A stretch of 64,000 nucleotides of DNA from Lewinellaceae bacterium (lineage in GTDB: Bacteria; Bacteroidota; Bacteroidia; Chitinophagales; Saprospiraceae). Position 1 is the stretch's first letter; the number at the start of each line of letters is the position of its first letter. Below, piece by piece: positions 16,527-26,214 of this stretch. The stretch lies in NCBI GenBank assembly GCA_016716135.1, contig JADJWX010000019.1, positions 85,726 to 149,725 of the forward strand, in the 5' to 3' direction. The notes under the pieces are model-generated. The model was not told the DNA's origin. It saw only the letters and a list, made by a program, of their open reading frames with translations, and did not search any database. A program made the translations under genes and the position numbers.

Positions 16527-19500
16527 TCACCAGCCCATCACCGTCACATCCCCCTTCACCACTTCCTCCGAGCCGTCGGCCAGTTTCACCTTCAGGTAGT
16601 ACACGTACACACCCAACTGCACTTTTTTGCCGCGCGTAGTGCCGTCCCAGCCCGGCCAGGCGTTCGGATCGATGGCGTTGTTCCACTGGTATTGCAAATT
16701 GCCCCAGCGGTCGAACACCTGCACGTCCGTAATTTCCAACACGGAAGCGCCCGCATTGACCACCCAAAAATCGTTCACGCCGTCGTTGTTCGGGCTGAAA
16801 ACATTCGGCACGTACAGGGCCAGCGATTTATCCACCGACACCCGGATTGTGGCCTGCGCCGTACAGCCGAAGGTGTCCACGATAGTTACCGTGATAAACT
16901 GCGATTCCCGGGGCGCCCAGTTTTGTACCAGGCAGTTGGCGCAGCTGGTATCAGGCAACGGTTGCCAGGTCAGGCTGGCCCAGGTGTTCAGATTTGTGGT
17001 TGCTTCTAGTTGCAGGGTGCTGCCCAGCAACACCGTTGTGTCGGCCGGAAGGGCAATGGTCGGCGCCGGCGGCAACGTCACCAGGATCGTGGAGTCGACC
17101 GTACAGCCGTTGGCATCGGTCAGGCTGACGGTGTGCGGCCCCGCACTGATCGAAGGCATCGTGCCGGTCAAAATATTCCCATCGAGCAGCAAGGTGTACG
17201 GCGCTACGCCACCGGCAGTGCTGATGGTTGCATCGGCGAGGGTGTCCCCGCAGTCCACCAGATCAAGTGCGAGCGAAAAATCCAGTGGTGGCGGTGCCAT
17301 AAGACCGGTAGTTGCCACTTCCGTACAACCATTCGCGTCGGTGAGGGTCAGCGTGTACGTTCCGGCGCTGAGGTTGCTCAGGTCCGGAGTGTTCGCGCTA
17401 TTGCTCCAGGCAAACTGGTAGGGCGGCGTGCCGCCGGAGGCTGTGCTGGTAATGGCGCCGTCGGCGGTGTCGCTGCAACTCAAGGCAAAACCGTTGAAGG
17501 CCAGCACCGGGTTGGCAGCCAGGCTGATGGCCGGGGGCGCCGTGAGGGTGACGGTGGCTGTGGACGTGGCCTGGTTGTTCAGGTCGGTGACCGTGATGGT
17601 GTAATTGCCTGCCGGCAAATTTTGCAAGAGCGTTGGATTGTTTGGGTCGGTAATTTGCCCGGTTCCCGTATTGCCCAGGTTGTTTTCCCAATCGTATTGC
17701 AAGGGTGGCTGGCCGTTCAGTATTTGAATGCTGAATGTGCCGTCGGCGCCGTCGGCGCAGTTCAGGTTTGTCCCGGTAACCGAGAGAACCGGCCCGCAGG
17801 CTGCCGCATCGTACAACACTTCGGAAATCAGCACCGAATCGCAGCCAGCCTGGTTTGTCAACACCGTCACGAAAGTGCCCGCCTGGGCGGGGTCGCAGGT
17901 GAACGAGCTGACCGTCAGGGTATCGCTGGCGCTAAGCGTCAGGGTAATCACCACGATAGAATCGCAGCCATCCGACCCGGTGTAGGTGATTTGCGTCGTG
18001 CCGGCCGAATCGGGGTCGCAGGTGGAGCCGCTGAGGAAGGTAATGTTGATCAGGCTGGGATCGAAGGTAACGGTAGTCACGATGGTCGAGTCGCAGCCGA
18101 ACTGGTTCGTCCAACTTTGGGTAAATACCCCGGCGCTCATGGAATCGCAGGTGAATATGGTCAGGTAGACGGTGTCGCTAGGCAGCAGTGCGGTCGTAGT
18201 GATGATCAGCGAATCACACCCCGCCTGATTGGTGAGCAACAATTCAGTAGTACCCACCATGTTGGGATCGCAAGTAGACGCCGTCTGGTAGACGGTGTCG
18301 GCGAGCAGGAGGGAAGTCGTAGTGATTACCAATGAATCACACCCCGCCTGGTTTGTCAATAAAAGTTCGGTGGTACCCACCTGGTTTGGATCGCAGGTAG
18401 TCGCCGTCTGGTAGACGGTGTCGGCGAGCAGCAGCGAAGTCGTAGTAATGATCAATGAATCACACCCTGCCTGATTGGTGAGCAATAATTCGGTAGTACC
18501 CACCATGTTCGGATCGCAGGTAGCCGCCGTCTGGTAGACGGTGTCGGCGAGCAGCAGCGAAGTCGTAGTAATGATCAATGAATCACACCCCGCCTGATTG
18601 GTGAGCAACAATTCGGTGGTCCCCACCTGGTTCGGATCGCAAGTAGTTGCCATCTGGTAGACGGTGTCGGCAAGACTAAACGAAGTAGTCGTGATGACCA
18701 GCGAATCACAGCCCGCCTGATTGGTAAGCAACAGTTCGGTAGTGCCCACCTGGTTCGGATCGCAAGTAGACGCCGTCTGGTAGACGGTGTCGGCGGGAAC
18801 AAAACTGGTAATGGAAACCACTAGTGAATCACAACCATCCGCCCCTGTGAGCAAGTTTTCCACCACACCTGCCTGGTTGGCATCGCAAGTCGTAAAATTG
18901 AGCAGGGTAGTATCCACCGCCGCCGGATCGAAGATCACGGTAGTCGTAACGATGGAGTCGCAGCCGAACTGGTTCATCAGATTTTGGACAAACACGCCGG
19001 CCTGCGTTTGGTCGCAGGTAAATTCCGTCAGGTCAACTGCGTCGGTAGGCGCCAGGCTCGTAACGGTGGTGACAATGCTGTCGCAACCGAATTGGTTTTG
19101 CAAATTCTGAACAACCGTGCCCGTGTCGGCAGGGTTACAGCTGGTTTGGGCCAGATTTATCGTGTCGGGTTGGTTGACGAATACCGTCGCCTCTGCGGTA
19201 GCCGTGCAGGAAAATGCATTGGTAACGGTGACGGTGTACATGGTGTTAGCTGCCGGCGTAACGTTAATCGTCGCCGTATTACCGGCGGTGCTCCAGGCAT
19301 AACTGCCGCCGCCGGAAGCCGTTAGGGTAGTGCCCTCGCCGGCGCACAAACTGGTGTTTCCACTAATCATGACCACCGGCGCCTGATCGACGTCGACGAG
19401 TACCGAAGCCGCCCGGAAACAGCCAAAACTGTTGGTGATGATGGCGATGTAAGTGGTCGGCACAACAGGACTGACGGTGATGGTGGCCGTGGTGTCGCCG

Positions 19501-20033
19501 TTATCCCATTCGTACGTCAACCCGCCTGTAGCGGTCAGCGTAGTGCTGTCGCCTTCGCAAATGAGCAGGTCGCCGGTAATGCCGCCCATGACGGCTGGAT
19601 TGACGGTGATGGTGAAACTAACCGGCGTGCCGTTGCAACTACCGACCACCGGCGTGGCGGTGATGGTGGCGGTTTGCGGCGTAGCCACATTGGCGGCGAT
19701 GAAGCTGATCGGGCCCGTTCCGCTGGCCGGAAGGCCGATAGCGGGGTTGTCGTTGGTCCATTGCACGGTGGCGCCTGCCGAGGCGTTGAAGCCGACCATG
19801 CTGGTTGTGTTGCCGCAAAAGGTGAAATTGTTGGGCTGTGCCAGGGTCGGCGCCGGGCTGACGGTGATGGTGAAGGTTTGCGGGGCGCCGGTGCAGGTGG
19901 TGGTGGCGTGGATGAAGTTACCGTAGGCGTAGGGGAAGTTTACCGGGACACTGTTTTCTACCATATTGGTTGCAGTGTTGATGACAGTGACTTCATCTGA
20001 ACCGACATTGGCTACATACACCCAATTGCCATC
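16527..20033 (-). CDS. C-terminal half of a frameshifted T9SS type B adhesin
   Basis: This frame continues the protein of the gene at 20012-25270 after a one-base shift. In order it holds: the end of the seventh YVTN propeller blade; the C-terminal strand of the interrupted Ig/PKD-like repeat and one further full repeat with W-T-N-D-N-P-A-I-G-L; two Cys-containing PKD-like domains; eleven repeats of about 41 residues ending G-C-D-S with two Cys 18 positions apart; three SprB-like repeats (G-G-T-P-P-Y-Q-F-A-W type); and a CHU_C/gliding-motility C-terminal domain (V-P-N-V-F-S-P-N-N-D-G-V-N-D-F, then D-R-W-G-N). That domain directs export and surface anchoring by the T9SS. The in-frame ATG near 20021 is probably not a real start. 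Confidence 0.8.
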   Translation of the reverse strand, partial: DGNWVYVANVGSDEVTVINTATNMVENSVPVNFPYAYGNFIHATTTCTGAPQTFTITVSPAPTLAQPNNFTFCGNTTSMVGFNASAGATVQWTNDNPAIGLPASGTGPISFIAANVATPQTATITATPVVGSCNGTPVSFTITVNPAVMGGITGDLLICEGDSTTLTATGGLTYEWDNGDTTATITVSPVVPTTYIAIITNSFGCFRAASVLVDVDQAPVVMISGNTSLCAGEGTTLTASGGGSYAWSTAGNTATINVTPAANTMYTVTVTNAFSCTATAEATVFVNQPDTINLAQTSCNPADTGTVVQNLQNQFGCDSIVTTVTSLAPTDAVDLTEFTCDQTQAGVFVQNLMNQFGCDSIVTTTVIFDPAAVDTTLLNFTTCDANQAGVVENLLTGADGCDSLVVSITSFVPADTVYQTASTCDPNQVGTTELLLTNQAGCDSLVITTTSFSLADTVYQMATTCDPNQVGTTELLLTNQAGCDSLIITTTSLLLADTVYQTAATCDPNMVGTTELLLTNQAGCDSLIITTTSLLLADTVYQTATTCDPNQVGTTELLLTNQAGCDSLVITTTSLLLADTVYQTASTCDPNMVGTTELLLTNQAGCDSLIITTTALLPSDTVYLTIFTCDSMSAGVFTQSWTNQFGCDSTIVTTVTFDPSLINITFLSGSTCDPDSAGTTQITYTGSDGCDSIVVITLTLSASDTLTVSSFTCDPAQAGTFVTVLTNQAGCDSVLISEVLYDAAACGPVLSVTGTNLNCADGADGTFSIQILNGQPPLQYDWENNLGNTGTGQITDPNNPTLLQNLPAGNYTITVTDLNNQATSTATVTLTAPPAISLAANPVLAFNGFALSCSDTADGAITSTASGGTPPYQFAWSNSANTPDLSNLSAGTYTLTLTDANGCTEVATTGLMAPPPLDFSLALDLVDCGDTLADATISTAGGVAPYTLLLDGNILTGTMPSISAGPHTVSLTDANGCTVDSTILVTLPPAPTIALPADTTVLLGSTLQLEATTNLNTWASLTWQPLPDTSCANCLVQNWAPRESQFITVTIVDTFGCTAQATIRVSVDKSLALYVPNVFSPNNDGVNDFWVVNAGASVLEITDVQVFDRWGNLQYQWNNAIDPNAWPGWDGTTRGKKVQLGVYVYYLKVKLADGSEEVVKGDVTVMGW

Positions 20034-23000
20034 GGGGTGATGCTGATGCCGATCGGGCCGATGCCCACCGGAATGGTGGCGATAACCGTGTTTGTAGCCG
20101 CGTCAATGACGCTGACATCTCCGGTGTTTTCATTGGTAGTGTATACCCGGCTACCATCCGGGCTGACGACTACGCTGTGCGGGGAATCTCCGACGGGGAT
20201 TGTTGCGACGATGGTATTTGTCGCCGTTTCAATGACGGTAACTTCGTCTGAACTTTGGTTCGCCACATATAACCAACTGCCATCCGGGCTGATAGCAATG
20301 CCTTCCGCACCTTTTCCTACTGGAAACGGTATGGTTGTAATTAGTGTATTGGAACCGGCATCAATCACGGAAACACCCGTTCCCAAGATATCTGCTTGCG
20401 AAACATAAATCCGGCTACCGTCAGGGTGCACTACAATGCCTCTTGGAGTGATGGATAGCGGGAGGGTTGCGCTTACCGTATTCGTTCCGGCATCAATTAC
20501 AACCAATCCGTTATCAGTACCTACATAAACAGTGTTCCCGGCTGGATTTACAGTTATTGGAATGGGCATCGGTCCAACAGGTATAGCCGCTATAACGGTA
20601 TTCGTGGCAGCATCGATCACAGAAACGGTATTCGAAACCCTGTTAGTGATATAAACCCGACTGCCATCCGGGCTCACACTAACGCCCTGCGGATCAGTTC
20701 CTACCGGAATAGTGGCAACTACGGTATTTGTCGACAAGTCAATTACTGAAATGGCATTAACGGGGCTAATACTCGTGATATACGCAAAGCCGCTCAGTCC
20801 ACCCTCCGGGGTCACTGTGATCGTCGCCGTTTCCGGCATGGTCACATTGGCCGCCTGGATGTGAATATCGCCGGTGCCGCTGGCTGCCAAGCCAATCAGC
20901 GGGTTATCGTTGGTCCAGGAAAATGTCGGATTGCCCGTACCGGAAAACAGCACGTGGATCGAGTCGCCCACACAAACGGCCTGGTCACCGGGGTTGTTCA
21001 CACTCACGCCGGGGCTCACGCTGATGGTGAACGTAACGGGAACGCCCGGGCAGCTGCCGCCGCCTGGCGTCACGGTGATGGTGGCCGTTTCGGTGCTGGT
21101 GACCTGGGCGGAAGTGAAGTCGATATTTCCGGTTCCGCTGGCGCCCAGGCCAATGGCCGGATTGTCGTTGGTCCAGGAAAAAGTGGGATTACCGGTTCCG
21201 GCGAACGTCACCAGGACCGGTTCGCCGTTGCAAACGCTGACGTTGGCCGGTTGGTCCACGGTTGACGCCGGGTTAACGGTGATGGTGAACGTTTGCGCAG
21301 CGCCATTGCAATTGCCGAGCACAGGCGTCACCGTGATGGTGGCCGTTTGGGCGGAGCCCACAGTTGCGGCCGGGAAGCTGATATTGCCGGTTCCGCTGGC
21401 GCCCAGGCCAATGGCGGGGTTATTGTTTGTCCAGTTAAACGCGGGGTTTCCCGTTCCGGAAAAACTGACGTTGACCTGCTCGCCGGCGCAAACGGTTTGG
21501 TCGGCCGGGTCAACCACCGTCGGCACCGGGTTGATGGTGATGGTAAACGAAACGGGCACGCCGTCGCAACTGCCGATCGTGGGGATGATGGTCACTGTTG
21601 CGGTTTCGGTCGTTGGCACATTGGCGGCGGTGAGGTCGATGTTCCCAACGCCGTTGATCGGCAGTCCGATGGCCGGGTTATCGTTGGTCCAGTTAAAGGT
21701 GGCGCCGTTGGTGCCGGAGAGGTTGATCAAAATAGACTGGCCGCTGCAAATGGAAACATTGCCGGGCTGGTTGACCGTGGGCGCCGGACTTACCGTGATG
21801 GTGAACGTTTGCGCAGCGCCGACACAACCGTTTTCAATGGGTGTCACCGTGATCGTGCCTGTTTGCTGGTTGGCTACCAGGGGGGTGGTGTAGGCTATGC
21901 TGCCGTTCCCCACCGTTGGCAGGCCGATGGCGACATTGGTGTTGGTCCAGTTGAAGGTGGGCAGGTCGGTGCCGGTGAAATTGACGTTGACCACATCGCC
22001 GCCGCAAACGATCAGGTCTTGCGGATCATCGACGGTCGGCGTGGGATTGATCGTAATGGTAAAGGTGCGCGGCATGCCGGCGCAGGGGCCGATCACCGGC
22101 GTGACGGTGATGTTGGCCAATTCGGGAACAACCACTGCCGCTGCGGTAAAACTGATGGTGCCGGAGCCTGAAGCGGCCAGGCCGATGGCGGTGTTATCGT
22201 TAGTCCAGTTGAAGGTAGCGCCGGGTGTTCCGGCAAATACCACGTTGATCTGCCCGCCGCCGCAGGCATTCACATCGATCGGTTGCGTAACCAGCGGCAC
22301 CGGCGTGACGGTGATGGTGAAGGTTTGCGCCGGGCCGGCGCAGCCATTTTCTGTGGGGGTTACGGTGATGGTTGCCGTTTGTACGGCGTTGACGTTGGCT
22401 GCCGTAAAGTTGATGTCGCCACTGCCCGAAGCAGGTAGTCCGATGGCCGGGTTGGAGTTGGTCCAGTTGTAGGTGGGGCTGCTGCCGGTGCCGGTAAAAT
22501 TGACGAGCACGTTGTCGCCGGCGCAGACGGATTGGTTGGCCGGCGGGTCGAGCGTGGGCGTCGGGTTTATGGTGATGGTAAAACTGATGGCCGTGCCGGT
22601 GCAGGGGCCGATGGATGGGGTTACGGTGATGTTGGCCGTTTGCGGGGTAGCCGGGTTGGCTGCGGTAAAGTTGATGCTGCCGGCGCCGGAAGCGGCCAGT
22701 CCGATGGCCGGGTTGTCGTTGGTCCAGTTAAACGTGGCGCCGGTAGAGCCGGTGAGGCTGACGCTGACCGCCTGGCCGCCGCAGCTGATGGTGTTGGCCG
22801 GTTGGTTGACGTTGGGAGTGGGGTTGACGGTGATGGTAAATTGCTGGGGCGGACTGGTGCAGCCGTTGGCGGTGGCGGTTACCAGGATGGTGCCGGTTTG
22901 CACACCGGTAACGTTGGCACTGGTAAAATTGATGTTTCCGTTGCCGGAGGCGCCTAGCCCGATGGCGGTGTTGGAGTTGGTCCAATTGTAGGTTGGATTG

Positions 23001-25270
23001 TTGCCGCTGCCGCTAAACATGACACTCACAGCATCGCCCCCGCACACGATTTGGTTGCCGGGCGGATCAACGGTCAGGCCGGGGTTGATCGTGATGGTAA
23101 AACTGACGGCATTGCCGACGCAGCTGCCGATTTGTGGGGTCACGGTGATGGTGGCGGTTTCGGTATTGGTTACGCTGGCGGCGGTAAAATTGAGGCTTCC
23201 GGCGCCGGAAGCCGCCAGTCCGATGGCGGTGTTGGAGTTTGTCCAGTTGAAGATGGTGCCGGGTGGGTTGCCGGTGAAATTGACAGCCACAGTTTGTCCG
23301 CCGCAAGTGATCACGGGAGCCGGTTGAGTTACCGTAGGCGTTGGGTTTACGGTGATGGTGAAGGTTTGGGCCGGGCCCGTACAGCCGTTTTGAGCGGGCG
23401 TGACGGTGATGGTGCCGGTTTGCGGCGTGGCTACGTTTGCCGCAGTGAAGTTGATATTTCCAAAACCGCCACCCGACAGGCCGATGGCAGGATTACTGTT
23501 TGTCCAGCTGTAATTGGGGTTGAATCCCGGGCTGTTGAACATTACCGAAACGGCTGTGCCGGCGCACACGGTTTGGTCCATCGGGTCGTCCATCACCGGG
23601 CTTGGGTTGATGGTGATGGTAAAATTGACGGGGTTGCCGGTGCAGCTGCCCAGCGTTGGGGTGACGGTGATGGTAGCGACCTCCTGGGTGGTGACGGCAG
23701 CACTGGTAAAACTGATGTTCCCGGCGCCGGAAGCGCCCAGGCCGATGGCGGTGTTGCTGTTCGTCCAGTTCAGCGTGGCGCCCGCGCTGCCGGTCAGGTT
23801 GATATTGACTGGCAGCCCGCCGCAAGCGGTGGCATTGGCCGGTGTGTTGGCGGTTGGCGAGGGGTTAACGGTGATCGTGAAGGTTTGGGCGGGGCCCGTG
23901 CAGCCGTTTTCCGAAGGGGTGACAGTGATGGTGGCCGTTTGCGTGGTGGCGACGTTGGCGCTGGTAAAGTTGATGTTGCCGTTGCCGTTGGGGCCGAGTC
24001 CGATGGCGGGGTTGTTGTTCGTCCAGGCGTAGGTTGGGTTGTTGCTGCTGGTAAACACGACGTCTACCTGCGAACCGGCGCACACGGTTTGGTTGGGCGG
24101 GTCGTCCATGCTGGTGCCGGGGTTGACCGTGATACTGAAGCTGACCGGGGTGCTGGTGCAACCTGCCTGCGTGGGGGTGATGGTGATTTGCGCCACCTGC
24201 TGGCTCGCCACGTTGGCTGCGGTGAAATTGATGGTGCCGGTGCCGGAAGCGCCGAGTCCGATGGCGGTGTTGTCGTTGGTCCAGGGGAAGGTGGCGCCGG
24301 GGGAGCCGGTAACCGGGATGTTGAGTGCCTGCCCGGAGCAGGCTACGACATCGGCGGGCAGGTTGACGGTGGGCCCGGCGGTGATGGTCACGGTAAACTG
24401 TTCCTGGTCGGAACAGCCCGCGGTAGTGGCGCCGTCGTAGGCGTAGAGCGTGGTGGTGGTGGTGATCATGTCACCGGGATTGTACTGGGTGCCGGTGCCG
24501 TTGGGGCCGGTAAAATAAGCGGCATTTCCACTGAGGTTGGTGCCGGTAATGGCCGGCAGGGTGTAGGAGCCGCAAACGGATACGTTTGGGATGGGGTCTA
24601 CGTTGGGCGGCTGGGTTGCCGGGGAGGTGGGGGGCACGACGCAGCCGGCGTTGCCGTAGGTGTCGGTAAGGGGGAGGTAGTAATCGCCGTTGGCATTGCT
24701 GAGCAGGGCCCGGTCGTAGGTCATGGTTTGGATACAGGTGCCGGCGATGGAGAAAGTAGTGGTACGGGTGCCGGCTCCGCCATTGGTGAAGCCGCCGGCA
24801 GTACGCGTGCAGGCGCTGGAGATGACGTACACGCACTGGCCGGCGCCGCACAAAGTGCTGAAATTGTATTGGTTGTTTACCGAGTTATTGCTCGTCTGCA
24901 AAACGACGATGGAGTTTGGCGGGATATCCACGCCGGGTCCGACGGCAATCAGGTTGCTGCATCCGGTAAAAGCGCCTGTGTTTCCGGGAATTAGTCCGCA
25001 GGGCGTTGGGTCGCCCGGGTCGTTGTTGTTATTGGTATTGATATCGTTGTTGCCTTGCCCGAGTACGTTGTTGTTCGGGTCAAAATCCAGCTGAATATCG
25101 GCAGTGTTAAATCCGCCGCCGGAGTGGATAATGATAAATTCATTTAAGTGTTCGGTCAGGCAGGCGTCAACCATAATCGCCTCAACCTGTGGGCATTGCG
25201 CGTTGGCGCGGTTCAGGGCAAGGAGCAGTAGAGCGCTTAGGAAAAAATGGGTAGCGGTTGGGTAATTCAT
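20012..25270 (-). CDS. N-terminal half of a T9SS type B adhesin with 14 PKD-like repeats and a YVTN propeller
   Basis: The ATG at 25270 starts a signal peptide (cleavage after A-N-A-Q). About 200 residues resembling a lamin-tail-like domain follow, with V-E-A-I-M-V-D-A-C and N-E-F-I-I-I. Then come fourteen Ig/PKD-like repeats of about 85 residues, each with a W-T-N-x-N-x-A-I-G-L core and ending T-F-T-I-T-V-N-P. Next come six complete YVTN blades (V-Y-I-T-N, S-V-I-D-x-A-T-N-T-V, I-P-V-G). The frame ends at 20012, just into a seventh blade, where one G appears to be missing near 20033; inserting it restores the frame of the downstream half. The joined protein would be about 2,900 residues. Role: surface adhesion or gliding, by analogy with SprB-like proteins. 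Confidence 0.85.
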   Translation of the reverse strand: MNYPTATHFFLSALLLLALNRANAQCPQVEAIMVDACLTEHLNEFIIIHSGGGFNTADIQLDFDPNNNVLGQGNNDINTNNNNDPGDPTPCGLIPGNTGAFTGCSNLIAVGPGVDIPPNSIVVLQTSNNSVNNQYNFSTLCGAGQCVYVISSACTRTAGGFTNGGAGTRTTTFSIAGTCIQTMTYDRALLSNANGDYYLPLTDTYGNAGCVVPPTSPATQPPNVDPIPNVSVCGSYTLPAITGTNLSGNAAYFTGPNGTGTQYNPGDMITTTTTLYAYDGATTAGCSDQEQFTVTITAGPTVNLPADVVACSGQALNIPVTGSPGATFPWTNDNTAIGLGASGTGTINFTAANVASQQVAQITITPTQAGCTSTPVSFSITVNPGTSMDDPPNQTVCAGSQVDVVFTSSNNPTYAWTNNNPAIGLGPNGNGNINFTSANVATTQTATITVTPSENGCTGPAQTFTITVNPSPTANTPANATACGGLPVNINLTGSAGATLNWTNSNTAIGLGASGAGNISFTSAAVTTQEVATITVTPTLGSCTGNPVNFTITINPSPVMDDPMDQTVCAGTAVSVMFNSPGFNPNYSWTNSNPAIGLSGGGFGNINFTAANVATPQTGTITVTPAQNGCTGPAQTFTITVNPTPTVTQPAPVITCGGQTVAVNFTGNPPGTIFNWTNSNTAIGLAASGAGSLNFTAASVTNTETATITVTPQIGSCVGNAVSFTITINPGLTVDPPGNQIVCGGDAVSVMFSGSGNNPTYNWTNSNTAIGLGASGNGNINFTSANVTGVQTGTILVTATANGCTSPPQQFTITVNPTPNVNQPANTISCGGQAVSVSLTGSTGATFNWTNDNPAIGLAASGAGSINFTAANPATPQTANITVTPSIGPCTGTAISFTITINPTPTLDPPANQSVCAGDNVLVNFTGTGSSPTYNWTNSNPAIGLPASGSGDINFTAANVNAVQTATITVTPTENGCAGPAQTFTITVTPVPLVTQPIDVNACGGGQINVVFAGTPGATFNWTNDNTAIGLAASGSGTISFTAAAVVVPELANITVTPVIGPCAGMPRTFTITINPTPTVDDPQDLIVCGGDVVNVNFTGTDLPTFNWTNTNVAIGLPTVGNGSIAYTTPLVANQQTGTITVTPIENGCVGAAQTFTITVSPAPTVNQPGNVSICSGQSILINLSGTNGATFNWTNDNPAIGLPINGVGNIDLTAANVPTTETATVTIIPTIGSCDGVPVSFTITINPVPTVVDPADQTVCAGEQVNVSFSGTGNPAFNWTNNNPAIGLGASGTGNISFPAATVGSAQTATITVTPVLGNCNGAAQTFTITVNPASTVDQPANVSVCNGEPVLVTFAGTGNPTFSWTNDNPAIGLGASGTGNIDFTSAQVTSTETATITVTPGGGSCPGVPVTFTISVSPGVSVNNPGDQAVCVGDSIHVLFSGTGNPTFSWTNDNPLIGLAASGTGDIHIQAANVTMPETATITVTPEGGLSGFAYITSISPVNAISVIDLSTNTVVATIPVGTDPQGVSVSPDGSRVYITNRVSNTVSVIDAATNTVIAAIPVGPMPIPITVNPAGNTVYVGTDNGLVVIDAGTNTVSATLPLSITPRGIVVHPDGSRIYVSQADILGTGVSVIDAGSNTLITTIPFPVGKGAEGIAISPDGSWLYVANQSSDEVTVIETATNTIVATIPVGDSPHSVVVSPDGSRVYTTNENTGDVSVIDAATNTVIATIPVGIGPIGISITPMAIGCM

Positions 25271-25346
25271 AGTGCAGTGGAGGAGACTGATTGCAGAAAC
25301 AAGGTGCGCCTTGGCGGCAAAATCGCAAGCGATTAAAAGAGAACGG

Positions 25347-25354
25347 CAAAGGTA
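25347..25354 (-). promoter_or_regulatory. -7 promoter element (TACCTTTG) of the adhesin gene
   Basis: The minus strand reads TACCTTTG, 76 bases before the adhesin ATG, identical to the elements at 6967 and 48172. No clear -33 box at the standard spacing. Confidence 0.45.
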
Positions 25355-25491
25355 GGCTTGCTCGTTTGCCCTTGGTTAATTTTGACAGTCGAAATAATGA
25401 TTTCTTCAACTTGGGGCGTGCCGGAAGGAGCTTTCCTGTATTTTGCGCATTGAAAATACCTGTATCTTGAGGAAAAATCTGAAACGCTGTC

Positions 25492-26214
25492 ATGCAAATT
25501 ATTCCCTCTTTTGATTTAATGGGTGGCCGTTTGGTGCACCTTCGCCAGGGCGATTTTGAACAGAAAACCGAATATCCGCAGGACCCGCTCGAACTGGCTC
25601 AGGAACTGGAAGCAGCCGGCATCCGGCGCCTGCACATGATCGATGTGGATGGTGCCCGCGACGGGCGTCCGGTCAATTTGTACCTGTTGGAGCAGATTGC
25701 CGCGCGCACCCGGCTGGAGATTATTTACGGCGGAGGTCTGCGGTCGATTCCGGCACTCCGGCAGGTGTGGGACGCCGGGGCGGAAATGTTTGCCGTAGGA
25801 AGTGTGGCGGTATTGGCGCCGGACGAATTCAGGGCCTGGGTGGAGCGCTTTGGCGCCGACCGGTTCTTAATCGGCGCCGATGTTCGTCAGAGAAAGGTGG
25901 CCGTGCATGGCTGGGTCGATCAAACGAACTTGCCGCTGTTTGATTTTATCACCCGGCTGGAGAAACTGGGCGTGCACCAGATCTCCGTAACCGATATCGA
26001 ACGTGACGGTGAACTGGCCGGTCCGGCGGTAGAATTGTATAAAGAAATTCTGCTGAAATTCCCCCGGATTCAGCTAGTCGCCAGTGGAGGCATTCGCAAT
26101 GTCGCCGATCTTGAGGAATTGCAATCTATGGGCTGCTCGGGCTCTATTGTCGGCAAGGCTTATTTTGAAGATAAAGTGCCAATTAAATATTTTAGCGTGT
26201 ATTCTAAAACATAG
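25492..26214 (+). CDS. hisA: HisA-like phosphoribosylformimino-aminoimidazole carboxamide isomerase
   Basis: The 240-residue protein has the HisA/HisF (beta-alpha)8 pattern: I-I-P-S-F-D with the catalytic Asp8, G-G-R-L-V-H-L-R-Q-G-D, H-M-I-D-V-D-G-A, Y-G-G-G-L-R, the second-half I-G-A-D-V-R with the second catalytic Asp, V-H-G-W, T-D-I-E-R-D-G-E-L-A-G-P and A-S-G-G-I-R. It isomerises ProFAR to PRFAR in histidine synthesis. It stands alone without other his genes, so a standalone HisA or HisA-like paralogue is possible. The G-S-F-D in place of the usual A-I-D is a small departure. The region after the stop is strikingly A/T-rich. Confidence 0.85.
   Translation: MQIIPSFDLMGGRLVHLRQGDFEQKTEYPQDPLELAQELEAAGIRRLHMIDVDGARDGRPVNLYLLEQIAARTRLEIIYGGGLRSIPALRQVWDAGAEMFAVGSVAVLAPDEFRAWVERFGADRFLIGADVRQRKVAVHGWVDQTNLPLFDFITRLEKLGVHQISVTDIERDGELAGPAVELYKEILLKFPRIQLVASGGIRNVADLEELQSMGCSGSIVGKAYFEDKVPIKYFSVYSKT

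Noticed and set aside
20012..20040. Programmed -1 frameshift joining the two adhesin frames
   Set aside because: A -1 slip would restore the frame, but there is no X-XXY-YYZ slippery site or downstream pseudoknot pattern, and the missing G matches the other blades.
23051..24994. 647-residue plus-strand frame within the adhesin
   Set aside because: Antisense of the tandem PKD-like repeats (Gly/Asp/Arg-rich), not a separate gene.
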